Shown: in pieces, positions 44,041 through 54,630 of the stretch
Numbering within the stretch: the stretch's first letter is position 1
How the letters are laid out: each line of letters begins with the position of its first letter
Source of the DNA: Kutzneria viridogrisea
GTDB lineage: Bacteria > Actinomycetota > Actinomycetes > Mycobacteriales > Pseudonocardiaceae
Assembly: GCA_014138725.1 (NCBI GenBank)
Contig: JACJID010000002.1
Span: forward strand, 1,956,129 to 2,020,128
Reading direction: 5' to 3'
Length of the DNA stretch: 64,000 bases
Notes under the pieces: generated by a model
What the model was told of the DNA's origin: nothing
Databases searched by the model: none
What the model saw: the letters and a program-made list of their open reading frames with translations, nothing else
Made by a program: the position numbers and the translations under genes

Positions 44041-44622
44041 ATGGCGGTGGCCGATGCATGGGGTCGGATCGTGCGCTGGCTTTCGTTCTACGCGCCCACC
44101 ACGGGTTCTCTGTTGCGCAGCATGGCGGACAGGGAAGACGTGGTGATCCTGGAGCAGGAGATCGGGACTGAACTGCCCGACGCCCTGATCGAGTGGTGGT
44201 CGGTGTGCGGTGGAACGGAGCAGTCGGCTTTCGCCGAGGTGATCCCACCCTTCTACACACCACACGGCCCTCAGGCCGCGCTGGACGCCTGGCGCGTGCA
44301 GCGCAAGCTGTGGGCCGACACCTGGGACACCCCCGACTGCGGGGTCGAGGCGGGGTCACCCGGCCGGAGCTTCCACCCCTTGTGGGTGCCCTTCGCCTTC
44401 GACGGGCTGGGCGACGCGCTGGTGATCGACCTGCGACCCGGTGAGCTGCGCGGCTGCGTGCTGGAGTGGGACCACGAGCTCAGCCAGGCCCGCGAGCCGG
44501 AGTGGACCAGCATCGGCGAGATGCTCGACCAGGTGGCCACCGCACTGGAGGAGCGCTCCAAGGTGCGGCACAGCTTCCCCGAGACGACCACAGACGGCCG
44601 GCTGGACTGGCGCACGAACTGA
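44041..44622 (+). CDS. SMI1/KNR4-like protein
   Basis: The 193-residue protein has the SUKH-type layout: an N-terminal helix, EQEIGTELPDALIEWWSVCGGTEQ, the core strand LWVPFAFDGLGDALVIDL, GELRGCVLEWDHELSQ and a C-terminal helix SIGEMLDQVATALEE. SUKH proteins in bacteria often act as immunity proteins for polymorphic toxins; no toxin adjoins this one, the nearest being at 51716. The start at 44041 is an assumption; no RBS is clear. Its TGA lies in the loop of a terminator hairpin. Confidence 0.82.
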   Translation: MAVADAWGRIVRWLSFYAPTTGSLLRSMADREDVVILEQEIGTELPDALIEWWSVCGGTEQSAFAEVIPPFYTPHGPQAALDAWRVQRKLWADTWDTPDCGVEAGSPGRSFHPLWVPFAFDGLGDALVIDLRPGELRGCVLEWDHELSQAREPEWTSIGEMLDQVATALEERSKVRHSFPETTTDGRLDWRTN

Positions 44623-44633
44623 GTGCGCCAGTC
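44605..44633. terminator. Bidirectional hairpin spanning the SMI1-like stop codon
   Basis: GACTGGCGCAC (44605-44615) and GTGCGCCAGTC (44623-44633) are perfectly complementary, and the 7-nt loop contains the TGA. The right arm ends 3 nt before the deoA stop, so one hairpin serves both convergent genes. Confidence 0.8.
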
Positions 44634-44636
44634 AGC

Positions 44637-45926
44637 TCAGGACACGGTGCCCCGCAGGGTGTCGATCAACAGCGGACCGCGCGCGGTCGAGCTCTCGGCC
44701 ACCGTCACGCCTCCGGCTAGCGCTTCCACGGCGCTGGGCACGGCCTCGGGCGTGTCGGTGTGCAGCTCCAGCAGCGGCTGCCCCTTGCTGACCCGCTCAC
44801 CCGGCTTGGCCAGGCAGAGCACGCCAGCGCCGTGCTGCACCGGGTCCTCCTTGCGCGCCCGCCCCGCGCCGAGCCGCCAGGCGGCGACGCCCACCGCGTA
44901 GGCGTCCAGCTCGACGAGCACTCCGTCCTCCGGCGCCTCGACCACGTGCACGTGACCGGCCGTGGGCAGTGCGGCCTCGGGGGCGCCGCCCTGTGCGCTG
45001 ATCATGCGGCACCACACCTCGTAGGCCTGCCCCGAGGCGAGCACCTTGGCCGGGTCCACATCGGACAGTCCGGCCAGCGCGAGCATCTCGGTCGCCAGCG
45101 CCACGGTCAGGTCGACCACGTCGGCGGGCCCGCCACCCTGCAGCACCGCCACGGACTCGGCCACCTCGACCGCGTTGCCCACGGCGTTGCCCAGCGGCAC
45201 CGACATGTCCGTGAGCAGCGCGCTGGTGCGCACGCCGTGCTCGTCACCGATCCCGACCAGGGCGTGGGCCAGGGCGGTGGCGTCGGTGAGGTTCTTCATG
45301 AACGCGCCGGAGCCGACCTTCACGTCCAGCACGAGCGCGTCGGCGCCCTCGGCGATCTTCTTGCTCATGATCGAGCTGGCGATCAGCGGGATGGCCTCGA
45401 CGGTGCCGGTCACGTCGCGCAGTGCGTACAGCTTGCGGTCGGCGGGGGCGAGTCCTTCGGTGGCAGCGCAGATCACGGCGCCGACCGAGGACAGCTGGGC
45501 GCTGATCTGCTCGGTGCTCAACTGCGCGCGCCAGCCCGGGATGGATTCGAGCTTGTCCAGGGTGCCGCCGGTGTGGCCCAGCCCGCGGCCCGACAGCTGC
45601 GGCACGGCGGCGCCACACGCGGCCACCAGCGGGGCCAGCGGCAGCGTGATCTTGTCGCCGACCCCGCCGGTGGAGTGCTTGTCCACGGTGGGCCGGTCCA
45701 CGGAGAGCGAGAGCCGCTCGCCGGAGTTGATCATGGCCTGGGTCCAGCGCGCGGTCTCCCCCGCGTCCATGCCGTTGAGCAGGATCGCCATGGCCAGCGC
45801 GGACATCTGCTCGTCGGCGACCTCACCGCGGGTGTACGCGGCGACGACCCAGTCGATCTGCTCCTCGGTGAGCCGCGCGCGGTCGCGCTTGGCCCGGATG
45901 ACATCAACGGCGGAAAAACGGCTCAC
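44637..45926 (-). CDS. deoA: Thymidine phosphorylase
   Basis: The 429-residue pyrimidine nucleoside phosphorylase splits thymidine and deoxyuridine to base plus deoxyribose-1-phosphate. Motifs include VDKHSTGGVGDKITLPLAPLVAA with the phosphate-binding KHSTGG, SGRGLGHTGGTLDKLESIPG, SSIMSKKIAEGADALVLDVKVG and GNAVGNAVEVAES, plus the C-terminal alpha/beta domain. It overlaps cdd by 4 bases, so deoxycytidine can be deaminated and then cleaved by co-translated enzymes. Last gene of the bmp-ABC-cdd-deoA operon. Orthologous position to Rv3314c. Confidence 0.96.
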   Translation of the reverse strand: MSRFSAVDVIRAKRDRARLTEEQIDWVVAAYTRGEVADEQMSALAMAILLNGMDAGETARWTQAMINSGERLSLSVDRPTVDKHSTGGVGDKITLPLAPLVAACGAAVPQLSGRGLGHTGGTLDKLESIPGWRAQLSTEQISAQLSSVGAVICAATEGLAPADRKLYALRDVTGTVEAIPLIASSIMSKKIAEGADALVLDVKVGSGAFMKNLTDATALAHALVGIGDEHGVRTSALLTDMSVPLGNAVGNAVEVAESVAVLQGGGPADVVDLTVALATEMLALAGLSDVDPAKVLASGQAYEVWCRMISAQGGAPEAALPTAGHVHVVEAPEDGVLVELDAYAVGVAAWRLGAGRARKEDPVQHGAGVLCLAKPGERVSKGQPLLELHTDTPEAVPSAVEALAGGVTVAESSTARGPLLIDTLRGTVS

Positions 45927-46312
45927 GGCAGGTCCTCTGGTCCAAAGGCGTCGGGCAGCACATCACGCATGGGCAGCACGCCGCGCGGCGTGTCGACCAG
46001 GCAGTCGGGGCCACCCAACTCGTACAGCACCTGACGGCAGCGGCCACAGGGCATGAGCAGTTCGCCCTTGCCGCTGCGGCAGGCGACCGCGACGAACCGG
46101 CCGCCGCCGGTGAGCCGGAGCTGGCCCGCCATGGTGCACTCGGCGCACAGGGCCACCCCGTACGCGGCGTTCTCCACGTTGCAGCCAACGACAACGCGCC
46201 CGTCCTCACACAGCGCGGCGGAGCCGACCTGCAACCCGGAGTACGGGCAGTAGGCGCTGGCCGCCGCCTCGACGGCGGCGGCCCTCAGCACATCCCAGTC
46301 CACAGTGGACAT
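45923..46312 (-). CDS. cdd: Cytidine deaminase
   Basis: The 129-residue zinc enzyme deaminates cytidine and deoxycytidine. Catalytic block: VGCNVENAAYGVALCAECTMAGQL with Cys ligand and Glu in the neighbouring strand context, and second zinc motif LMPCGRCRQVLYELGG. A tetrameric short type. The start MSTVDWDV contains one TCCACTGTGGA motif. It directly abuts the permease gene upstream (stop at 46313), in the nucleoside import operon. Confidence 0.95.
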   Translation of the reverse strand: MSTVDWDVLRAAAVEAAASAYCPYSGLQVGSAALCEDGRVVVGCNVENAAYGVALCAECTMAGQLRLTGGGRFVAVACRSGKGELLMPCGRCRQVLYELGGPDCLVDTPRGVLPMRDVLPDAFGPEDLP

Positions 46313-47569
46313 CTAGCTGCCCTGTCCTCGTCGGTAGATCAGCCCGTCGGCCGCGGGCATTCGCAATCGTTGGGCCGAGGCCGCGAGCACCACGATCGTC
46401 ACGATGTGCGGCAGGTAGGCGGTCAGCTCGGTGGGCAGGTCGTCAACGGCCAGGTAGATCCCGTAGAGCACCAGCCCACTCACCCCGGCGACACCGGCCA
46501 TGATCCAGCGCTTGCGGAACAACTGCACCAGCATGATCACCCAGCAGAACAGGGCTACCCCGTAGAACAGGCCGAGCACCGTCTTGCCGTTGGTCAGGGT
46601 CTGCAGGCCGTCGGAGTAGCCGAACAGCGCGGCGCCGCCGAGCAGCCCGCCCGGCCGCCAGTTGCCGAAGATCATCGCGGCCAGGCCGATGTAGCCGCGG
46701 CCGTTGGTCTGGTTCTCCAGGTACCCGTTCTGGCCGGGGGCCAGCACCATGGCCGCGCCGCCCAGCCCGGCCAGCGCGCCGGAGACGATCACCGCGAGGT
46801 ACTTCTGCCGGTACACGTTGACGCCCAGCGACTCGGCGGCCACCGGGTTCTCCCCGCAGGACCGCAGCCGCAGGCCGAACCGGGTGTGCCACAGCAGCAG
46901 GTAGCTGGCCACCAGCAGCACCACGGTGAGCATGGTCAGCGGCGACACCCCGCTGACCAGCCCGCGCAGCACCCCGGCCACGTCGGAGAGCACGTAGCGC
47001 TGCTGCTGTTCCAGGTCGGCGAGCCAGCCCGCGAGCGGCTGCGCCGAGTAGGTGTCGAAGGGCTCGACCCTGGGCGACTGCCTCGGGTTGTGCGACACCG
47101 GGAAGAAGATCAGCGTGGACAGGTACTTGGCCACGCCGGCGCCGAGCAGGTTGATGGCCACACCGGAGACGATGTGGTTGACCCCGAAGGACACCGTGGC
47201 GACCGCGTGCAGCAGGCCGCCGAGCGCGCCCAGCACCGCACCGCCGATCACCGCGGCGACCGGTCCCCAGTGGTAACCGGCCCAGGCGGCTCCCCAGGTG
47301 CCGAGGATCATCATGCCCTCGAGACCGATGTTGACCACGCCCGCGCGCTCGGCCCACAGGCCGCCCAGCCCGGCGAGCAGGATCGGCACGGCCAGCTGCA
47401 CACCGGCCTGCACCGTGGAGGAGGCGGTGATCGAGGGCAGCCCGGTCAGGTCCGCGGTGACGGTCAGCATCACCACGGCCAGCGCGGTCCACAGCACGCC
47501 GCGGCCCCAGCTGGGCAGGCGACTGCCGCGTGGGGTCGTCGGGACCGTGGTCTCCGGCATCGTGATCAT
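46313..47569 (-). CDS. ABC transporter permease, nucleoside type
   Basis: The 418-residue membrane protein belongs to the BPD_transp_2 family, with about ten spans. It has the typical GGLWAERAGVVNIGLEGMMILGTWGAAWAGY block, GVNHIVSGVAINLLGAGV, LRSCGENPVAAESLGVNV (ATPase-coupling loop) and GYIGLAAMIFGNWRPGG. This is the NupQ/YufQ-like second permease of BmpA-type importers. The ATG at 47569 has GGAGG 6 nt before it and overlaps the preceding permease by 4 bases. Confidence 0.93.
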   Translation of the reverse strand: MITMPETTVPTTPRGSRLPSWGRGVLWTALAVVMLTVTADLTGLPSITASSTVQAGVQLAVPILLAGLGGLWAERAGVVNIGLEGMMILGTWGAAWAGYHWGPVAAVIGGAVLGALGGLLHAVATVSFGVNHIVSGVAINLLGAGVAKYLSTLIFFPVSHNPRQSPRVEPFDTYSAQPLAGWLADLEQQQRYVLSDVAGVLRGLVSGVSPLTMLTVVLLVASYLLLWHTRFGLRLRSCGENPVAAESLGVNVYRQKYLAVIVSGALAGLGGAAMVLAPGQNGYLENQTNGRGYIGLAAMIFGNWRPGGLLGGAALFGYSDGLQTLTNGKTVLGLFYGVALFCWVIMLVQLFRKRWIMAGVAGVSGLVLYGIYLAVDDLPTELTAYLPHIVTIVVLAASAQRLRMPAADGLIYRRGQGS

Positions 47570-48638
47570 GCGGCACCTCCTGCCGCCGCCGCGAGCTGCC
47601 TGCCGACCCTGCGTTGCTCGGCGGCCAGCTCCAGCCTGCGGATGACTTCGTAGGACACGACCACCGACAGCACGATGGCCCCCTGCATGATCGTCACGAT
47701 CTCCCTCGGCACGCCGACGTTGTCCAGGGACACGGCCGACTGGTCCAGGAACGCCCACAGCAGCGCGCCGAACGCGATGCCGCCGGGGTTGTTCCGACCC
47801 AGCAGCGCGACCGCGATGCCGGTGAACCCGTAGCCCTGCGGGGAGATCTGGGTGTAGGTGTGGTCTCGGCCGAGCAGCTCCGGCAGGGCGGTGAGCCCGG
47901 CGATCGCGCCCGACAGCAGCATCGCGATGACGATCATGCGCTTGGCGTTGACGCCACCGGCGGTCGCGGCCGTGGGCGATTCACCGGAGGCGCGCAGCTC
48001 GAAGCCGAACCGGGTGCGGTTGAGCATCACCCAGTAGCCGACACCGGCCAGGATCGCGATCACGACGAACCCGAAGATCGTGCCGTGCTCACCGAGCGAG
48101 ATGCCGGGGATCCAGCCGGACTGCGGCACGTTCCTGGTGCCGATGTTGTTGCCGTTGAGCACGCCGAAGGCCCGCTGGCTGATCAGCAGCGCGATGATGC
48201 CGATGGACAGCGCGTTGAGCATGATCGTGGTGATGACCTCGCTGACGCCACGGGTCACCTTGAGGATCGCCGGGATCGCCGCGTAGGCGGCACCCGCGAC
48301 CATCGCCGTCACGATGATCAGCAGCGGCTCCAGCACCGGCGGCAGGTTGGTCGAGCCGCCGACGATCGCGCCCGCGACGGCACCGATCCGGTACTGGCCC
48401 TCGACACCGATGTTGAACAGGTTCATCTTGAACCCGATCGCCACGGCGATGCCGATCAGGTAGTAGATGGTGGCGCTGTTGACGATGTCCACGGCGGTGG
48501 TGCCCTTGCCCACCTGCGTGACCATCGCGGCCAGCGCGCTGCCCGGGCTGCCGCCGGAGATCAGCAGCGCGATGGTGCACAGCAGCGCCGAGAAGGCGAT
48601 CGCCAGCACGGGCGGCAGCAACTTGCCCCGCAACGCGG

Positions 48639-48642
<4 letters not shown>
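47566..48642 (-). CDS. ABC transporter permease, nucleoside type
   Basis: The 358-residue permease of the same family has KMNLFNIGVEGQYRIGAVAGA, GVSEVITTIMLNALSIGI, the coupling loop LRASGESPTAATAGGVNA and GYGFTGIAVALLGRNNPGG. It corresponds to the NupP/YufP component. It is translated in overlap with both the ATPase gene upstream and the second permease downstream. Confidence 0.93.
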
Positions 48643-50213
<1,571 letters not shown>

Positions 50214-50233
50214 TCTGACTCCTTAGAGCACGA

Positions 50234-50267
50234 CCGCGGGCCCGGGCAGGGTAGCCCGGACCCGCGG
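50234..50267 (-). terminator. Intercistronic hairpin between binding protein and ABC ATPase genes
   Basis: CCGCGGG and CCGGGC (50234-50247) pair with GCCCGG and CCCGCGG (50254-50267), one mismatch in the stem and a 6-nt loop. It lies 49 nt after the lipoprotein stop. Such a stem can act as a partial terminator or protect the 5' part of the mRNA, giving more binding protein than transporter. Confidence 0.65.
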
Positions 50268-50315
50268 TGGTGTCGCTACGCAGGCGGCGTGACCGCGCGT
50301 GACCTGTGCTTGCGC

Positions 50316-51464
50316 TCAGCTACCTGCCGGGACGGTCGGGACCTTGATCGCGCCGGAGACGATCTGCGCCTTGTAGGCGTCGACGACCTTCTTGATGTCG
50401 TCCACCTTGCCGCCGGAGGTGGAGTAGTCCACACCGCCCGCGGCCAGGTCGAACACCTTCGGCAGGGCGCTCAGGTCGTTGCCCGCGACCGCCCGCAGGA
50501 AGTCGAACACCGCGACGTCGACCCGCTTCATCATCGAGGACAGGATGATGTCCTTGTCGTCGGCGACGCCGGGCTGCTTGTACTGGTCGGAGTCCACGCC
50601 GATGGCCCAGGCACCGGACTTGGCCTTGACCGCGTCGAAGATGCCCTTGCCGGAGTTGCCCGCCGCCTGGTAGATCACGTCGGCACCCGCGGCCAGCTCG
50701 CCCTCGGCCTTCAGCTTGCCCTTGTCGGGGGCCTGGAACCCGGTGAAGTCACCGGCCGGGGTGATGTACTGCTCCTCGATCTTGATGTCCTTGGCCGCGG
50801 TCTTGGCGCCCAGGTCGAAGCCCGCCTGGAACTTCTGGATCAGCGGCACCTTGACGCCGCCGACGAAGCCCACGTGGCAGGACTTGCTCTTGTAGGCGGC
50901 GATGACGCCGACCAGGAAGGAGCCCTGCTCCTCGGTGAAGGTCAGCGGGGTCACGTTGGCCGCGCCGTCCACCGCGGAGTCCACGATGGCGAACTTGGTG
51001 TTCGGGAACTCCTTGGCGACCTTGCCCAGCGCCGGGGCGTAGGCGAACCCGACGGTGATGATCGGGTTGTAGCCGTCCTGCGCGAGCTGGCGCAGGCGGG
51101 CCTCCTTGGCCGAGTCGGCCTCGTTGGGGGCCGCGGTGGTCTCCTTGATCTCCTTGACGCCCAGGTCGGACTTGGCCTTGTCCAGGCCGGCCGCCGCCGC
51201 GTCGTTGAAGGAGGCGTCGCCGCGCCCGCCGATGTCGTAGGCCAGGCCGACCTTCAGCGCACTGGCGTCGACCTTCTTGTCCGAGGTCGTCGTGCTGGTC
51301 GTGGCCGCCGCGTCGGCGGGCGGCGTGGCCAGGGTGCAGCCACTGCCCTGGGCGGAGTTGGTGCCACCGCCACCGGTCCCCCCGCTGTCCTTGGCACAAG
51401 CGGCCAGCGAGACCACGCTGGTCAGCGCGACCGCCATGACCGCCACTCCACGCATACGACGCAC
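50316..51464 (-). CDS. BMP-family nucleoside-binding lipoprotein
   Basis: The 382-residue product has a lipoprotein signal (VVSLAAC, Cys23), a Gly/Thr-rich linker and a Bmp/PnrA domain. That domain has KVGLAYDIGGRGDASFNDAAAAGLDKA, NPIITVGFAYAPALGKVAKEFP, FLVGVIAAYKS, VGFVGGVKVPLIQKFQAGF, DVIYQAAGNSGKGIFDAV, GVDSDQYK and SMMKRVDVAVFDF. PnrA-type proteins bind purine nucleosides. The operon context (cdd, deoA) suggests purine or pyrimidine nucleosides here. The GTG at 51464 has GAGGGG 5 nt upstream. The divergent region 51465-51715 shows only a weak GTCAC-N5-GTGAC repeat (51633). Confidence 0.93.
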   Translation of the reverse strand: MRRMRGVAVMAVALTSVVSLAACAKDSGGTGGGGTNSAQGSGCTLATPPADAAATTSTTTSDKKVDASALKVGLAYDIGGRGDASFNDAAAAGLDKAKSDLGVKEIKETTAAPNEADSAKEARLRQLAQDGYNPIITVGFAYAPALGKVAKEFPNTKFAIVDSAVDGAANVTPLTFTEEQGSFLVGVIAAYKSKSCHVGFVGGVKVPLIQKFQAGFDLGAKTAAKDIKIEEQYITPAGDFTGFQAPDKGKLKAEGELAAGADVIYQAAGNSGKGIFDAVKAKSGAWAIGVDSDQYKQPGVADDKDIILSSMMKRVDVAVFDFLRAVAGNDLSALPKVFDLAAGGVDYSTSGGKVDDIKKVVDAYKAQIVSGAIKVPTVPAGS

Positions 51465-51715
51465 GGTTGCCCCTCTCTGTCTGCTCGTCGAGCAGCGATG
51501 CACCGACCACTGTCGTCGGCATGCCTAGCTTGGTGAGGGCGAAACCGTACCCCTCGGTAGCCAAGAGCCGACACTGGTCACGGTGCGTGTGACCGAATCG
51601 TTGGCGCCACTCGAACCATCCGAACGTGTGGTGTCACGCAGAGTGACTTGGAACCGGTGGGACGGCCTGCGCATCGGAGGTGCGGCAGGATGAGGGGGAT
51701 GGCGGGGAGGCGCTG

Positions 51716-53017
51716 GTGAGCAAGATCAATACCAATCCGGAGCACATGAGGCGCTCCGGGAACAAGCTCGTCAGCTTCGGGGAGAAGATCTCCGCGGGCG
51801 GCGAGAAGATGGAGTCCGCTGGCCAGCGGCTGCTCTCCCACGCCGGTTCGGACCGCTCCGGGTTCGGCTCGGTCATCACCAAGTGCTTCGGGCGCGGACT
51901 GGAGATCGGCGGCAAGGTCTTCAAGGAGGGCGGCCGGGTCACCTCGACCGCGGGCAAGCACCTGGGCACCACCGCCGATCTGCACGAAGAGGCAGACCAC
52001 CAGGGTGCCCGCGGCCTCAAGGCGCACGAGAAGTCGGCCAAGGACCCGCACGTGAAGGGCTCCGGCGGCGAGACGAAACCCTCCTCGGCTTCCGGCGGCG
52101 GAGGTGGCGGCGGCGGCAAGCAGCCGCCCAAGCTGCCCACCGGGGGCGGCGGGGAGGGGCACCACGGCGGGGGTGAAGGCTCAGGCGGTGGCGGTGGCAA
52201 GGACCACCAGCCGCAGCGGCTGCGCGGGGACCTCAACGACCCCACGCCCGGCACCCGCAAGCCACCATCGGCCACGGAGCGGTCCGACGACATCAAGCAG
52301 TTGCCCCCCGCCAAGGACCCCGGGCACGCACCGCAGACCGGCGAGCACGGCCCCACCAACCCCAGCCGCGGCGCGGTCCTGGAGCGGATCGACCCCAAGA
52401 GCCACCGCGTGACGACCGACGAGAACGGGCTGATCCGGACGGTCGACGGCAAGCCGGTGAAGGACTACCTCGACGGGCGGGCCCAGGAGCGGGCGTCGGT
52501 GATCGGCGAACACGCGCACAAGAAGGACGGCCCGTGCTCGGCGCTGGCGATGGACCTGAAGACCGGCACGATCACGGAGGGCGTGAACGGCCGACCCAAC
52601 CACGTGCTCAAGGAGGAGGACCTGCACCCACTCCTCCAGGACAACTACAAGAACATGGCCGACTGGAAGCACCCCGTTGTCGACAAGGACGGCAGCGTGA
52701 CGCACACCTTCGACGGCCAGGTCCACCACGACAAGCCGCTGCGGCACGCCGAGGTGAAGGCGACCAACGAGTTGTTGTGGGAGCGGGAGCGCAACCGCGG
52801 GCCGAATGACCCGCCCCTGGATCAGAGCACGCTGAAGGAGCTCCGCTTCGACCCGCGGTTCATCCGCAACAGCGGCGAGCACATGCAGGTCGGCGGCTCC
52901 GCTGCGGCGTGCGGGAACTGCGACAACATCCTGCACAACGTGCCCAGCTACTCTGGCCGCTTCTCCTACCACCCCCAAGACCATCGGTACAACCGGCATT
53001 CGACTGCGGACTGGTGA
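51716..53017 (+). CDS. Polymorphic toxin with YwqJ-type deaminase domain
   Basis: The 433-residue protein has a helical N-terminal domain (residues 1-110) of the size used for ESX/WXG export, though without a W-x-G. A Gly/Pro-rich linker (118-180) and a C-terminal toxin domain follow. The toxin part carries the deaminase zinc signature: RHAEVKATNELLW with His-Ala-Glu at 344-346, then ACGNCDNIL with Cys399 and Cys402. This is the YwqJ-like nucleic-acid deaminase pattern. The GTG has GGGGAGG 5 nt upstream. The three following genes encode YwqK-like immunity proteins. Probably a contact-dependent or secreted weapon; no export genes are adjacent. Confidence 0.85.
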   Translation: MSKINTNPEHMRRSGNKLVSFGEKISAGGEKMESAGQRLLSHAGSDRSGFGSVITKCFGRGLEIGGKVFKEGGRVTSTAGKHLGTTADLHEEADHQGARGLKAHEKSAKDPHVKGSGGETKPSSASGGGGGGGGKQPPKLPTGGGGEGHHGGGEGSGGGGGKDHQPQRLRGDLNDPTPGTRKPPSATERSDDIKQLPPAKDPGHAPQTGEHGPTNPSRGAVLERIDPKSHRVTTDENGLIRTVDGKPVKDYLDGRAQERASVIGEHAHKKDGPCSALAMDLKTGTITEGVNGRPNHVLKEEDLHPLLQDNYKNMADWKHPVVDKDGSVTHTFDGQVHHDKPLRHAEVKATNELLWERERNRGPNDPPLDQSTLKELRFDPRFIRNSGEHMQVGGSAAACGNCDNILHNVPSYSGRFSYHPQDHRYNRHSTADW

Positions 53018-53022
53018 CGGCA

Positions 53023-53391
53023 ATGCGTGTCAATCGAGACGAGACGGAGATGACCCCGGGACTGGTCGTCGTCCACAATGGCCAGCCGTTCACCGGGGAA
53101 CTCGTGGATGTGGCGGCGGACGGCACGGTCACCGGGCTGACCACCTACCGGGACGGGATCGAGGACGGGCCGCAGTGGGAGCGGTACCCCGACGGCCGTC
53201 CGCAGCTGGAGGGCCAGTGCGACTACGGCTCGGCGGTCGGCGAGTGGCGTGAGTGGCACCCCAACGGGCAGTTGTCCGAGCACACGGTCTTCGACAGGTG
53301 GGGCGATGTCCGGCGCAGGCAGCGCTGGGACGAGGACGGGACGCTGACCGACGACGAGACCTCGGACGGCGCGCACGGCGGCGAGTGGTAG
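53023..53391 (+). CDS. YwqK-family immunity protein (MORN-like repeats), copy 1
   Basis: The 122-residue protein has MORN-type units: GQPFTGELVDVAADGTVTGL, then DGIEDGPQWERYPDGRPQLEG, GEWREWHPNGQLSEHTVFD and RRRQRWDEDGTLTDDE. YwqK-like proteins neutralise YwqJ-type deaminase toxins. The ATG at 53023 follows 5 nt after the toxin stop; a GTG overlapping that stop (53014) is also possible. The last 52 residues are nearly identical to the end of copy 3. Confidence 0.82.
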   Translation: MRVNRDETEMTPGLVVVHNGQPFTGELVDVAADGTVTGLTTYRDGIEDGPQWERYPDGRPQLEGQCDYGSAVGEWREWHPNGQLSEHTVFDRWGDVRRRQRWDEDGTLTDDETSDGAHGGEW

Positions 53392-53393
53392 CG

Positions 53394-53741
53394 GTGCGGC
53401 GCATCGACGTCGAGGGGGACGACGTCGGCTGGGACGACGGGCAACGCCTGCCGCACAACGGAAAGCCGTTCACCGGCGAAGCGGTGGTGCACGGCTGGTC
53501 CGGTGCGGTGGTCTCGCTGGTGACCTACCTCGACGGCCTTGAGGACGGCCTCCGACGCGAGTGGTACGAGGAAGGGCAGCTCAAGTCAGAACTGTTGGTG
53601 CACAGGGGAATCGTGCAGGGCACCGCCCGCGAGTGGCACGAGAACGGCCAACTGGCAAGGGAACGGCACTTCGACGAACGTGGCAACCTCACGACGGAGT
53701 GCCAGTGGGACGAGAACGGCCACCCCGTCCCCAGGAGCTGA
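53394..53741 (+). CDS. YwqK-family immunity protein, copy 2
   Basis: The 115-residue protein has the same repeats: DGQRLPHNGKPFTGEAVVHG, DGLEDGLRREWYEEGQLKSE, GTAREWHENGQLARERHFDE and TECQWDENGHPVPRS. The GTG at 53394 lies 2 nt after the preceding stop. It is the most divergent of the three copies and may protect against a related toxin. Reading further upstream would only run through copy 1 in another frame. Confidence 0.78.
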   Translation: MRRIDVEGDDVGWDDGQRLPHNGKPFTGEAVVHGWSGAVVSLVTYLDGLEDGLRREWYEEGQLKSELLVHRGIVQGTAREWHENGQLARERHFDERGNLTTECQWDENGHPVPRS

Positions 53742-53744
53742 CCG

Positions 53745-54581
53745 ATGCACGCGAATGACATCGCGGAGCTGGCGCGCCGGGGCCAGGCGCGGGGTTACGA
53801 GGCGATCGTCGAGGCAACGGCCCAGGGCGGCCCGACGTGGTGGTACGACTCGCTGACCGATCCGAGCCGCGGGGCGGAGGAGGTCGTCGAGCGGCTCGCG
53901 ACGGCGCTGGCGGCCGGGGCGGACGCGGCGTACGACAACGGGACGGAGTGGTTGCGGCTCAAGGCGATCGGCGCACTGCGGGGATTCGCGGAGCGCCACT
54001 ACCTGGCGTGCCGCGTGGACTTCGCCGAGGAGTCGGTGCCGGGGACGGCGGCTCGTCCGGTGACCGACTGGTACCCGGACGGCAGGCCGCGGCGGACCGG
54101 GCACCTGCGGGCGGGTGAGCGGGTGGGCCTGTGGCGGGAGTGGTACCCGAGCGGGCGTCCCGCGTGGGAGCGGCGGCCGGACGGTGCGGAAGTCCGGTGG
54201 CGGGACGAGGACTTCCTCAGCGTGGACTTCGAGGACACGGTGCTGACCCCGGGCCTGCTGGTGGAGCACGAGGGCACGTGGTTCACCGGTGAGCAGGTCG
54301 CCTGGGAGCACGGCCGGGTGGAGGCGATCACCGGGTACAGCGGGGGCATGGAGGACGGGCCGCAGTGGGAGTGGTACCCGGACGGCCGACTGCGGTCGGA
54401 GGGTCAGTGCGTGCGGGGCGGGGCGGTCGGGCAGTGGCGTGCATGGCACCCCAACGGGCAGTTGGCCGAGCGCACCGTCTTCGACAGGTGGGGCGATGTC
54501 CGGCGCAGGCAGTGCTGGGACACCGACGGAACGTTGACCAAGGACGAGACCTCTGATGGCCTGCACGGCGGCGAGTGGTGA
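53745..54581 (+). CDS. YwqK-family immunity protein with N-terminal extension, copy 3
   Basis: The 278-residue protein has an N-terminal helical region (residues 1-85, AAGADAAYDNGTEWLRLKAI) not seen in the other copies. A short MORN part (WYPDGRPRRTGHLRAGERVG) follows, then a C-terminal domain paralogous to copy 1, from VLTPGLLVEHEGTWFTGEQV to the end. The last 160 bases are nearly identical in DNA to those of copy 1. A fusion of an orphan N-terminal domain to a duplicated immunity domain is likely. ATG 3 nt after copy 2. Confidence 0.8.
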   Translation: MHANDIAELARRGQARGYEAIVEATAQGGPTWWYDSLTDPSRGAEEVVERLATALAAGADAAYDNGTEWLRLKAIGALRGFAERHYLACRVDFAEESVPGTAARPVTDWYPDGRPRRTGHLRAGERVGLWREWYPSGRPAWERRPDGAEVRWRDEDFLSVDFEDTVLTPGLLVEHEGTWFTGEQVAWEHGRVEAITGYSGGMEDGPQWEWYPDGRLRSEGQCVRGGAVGQWRAWHPNGQLAERTVFDRWGDVRRRQCWDTDGTLTKDETSDGLHGGEW

Positions 54582-54630
54582 CCAGGCACCCTACGATCCA
54601 CCCCGAGCCGGAGCACCGAGGAGTGAGCAC

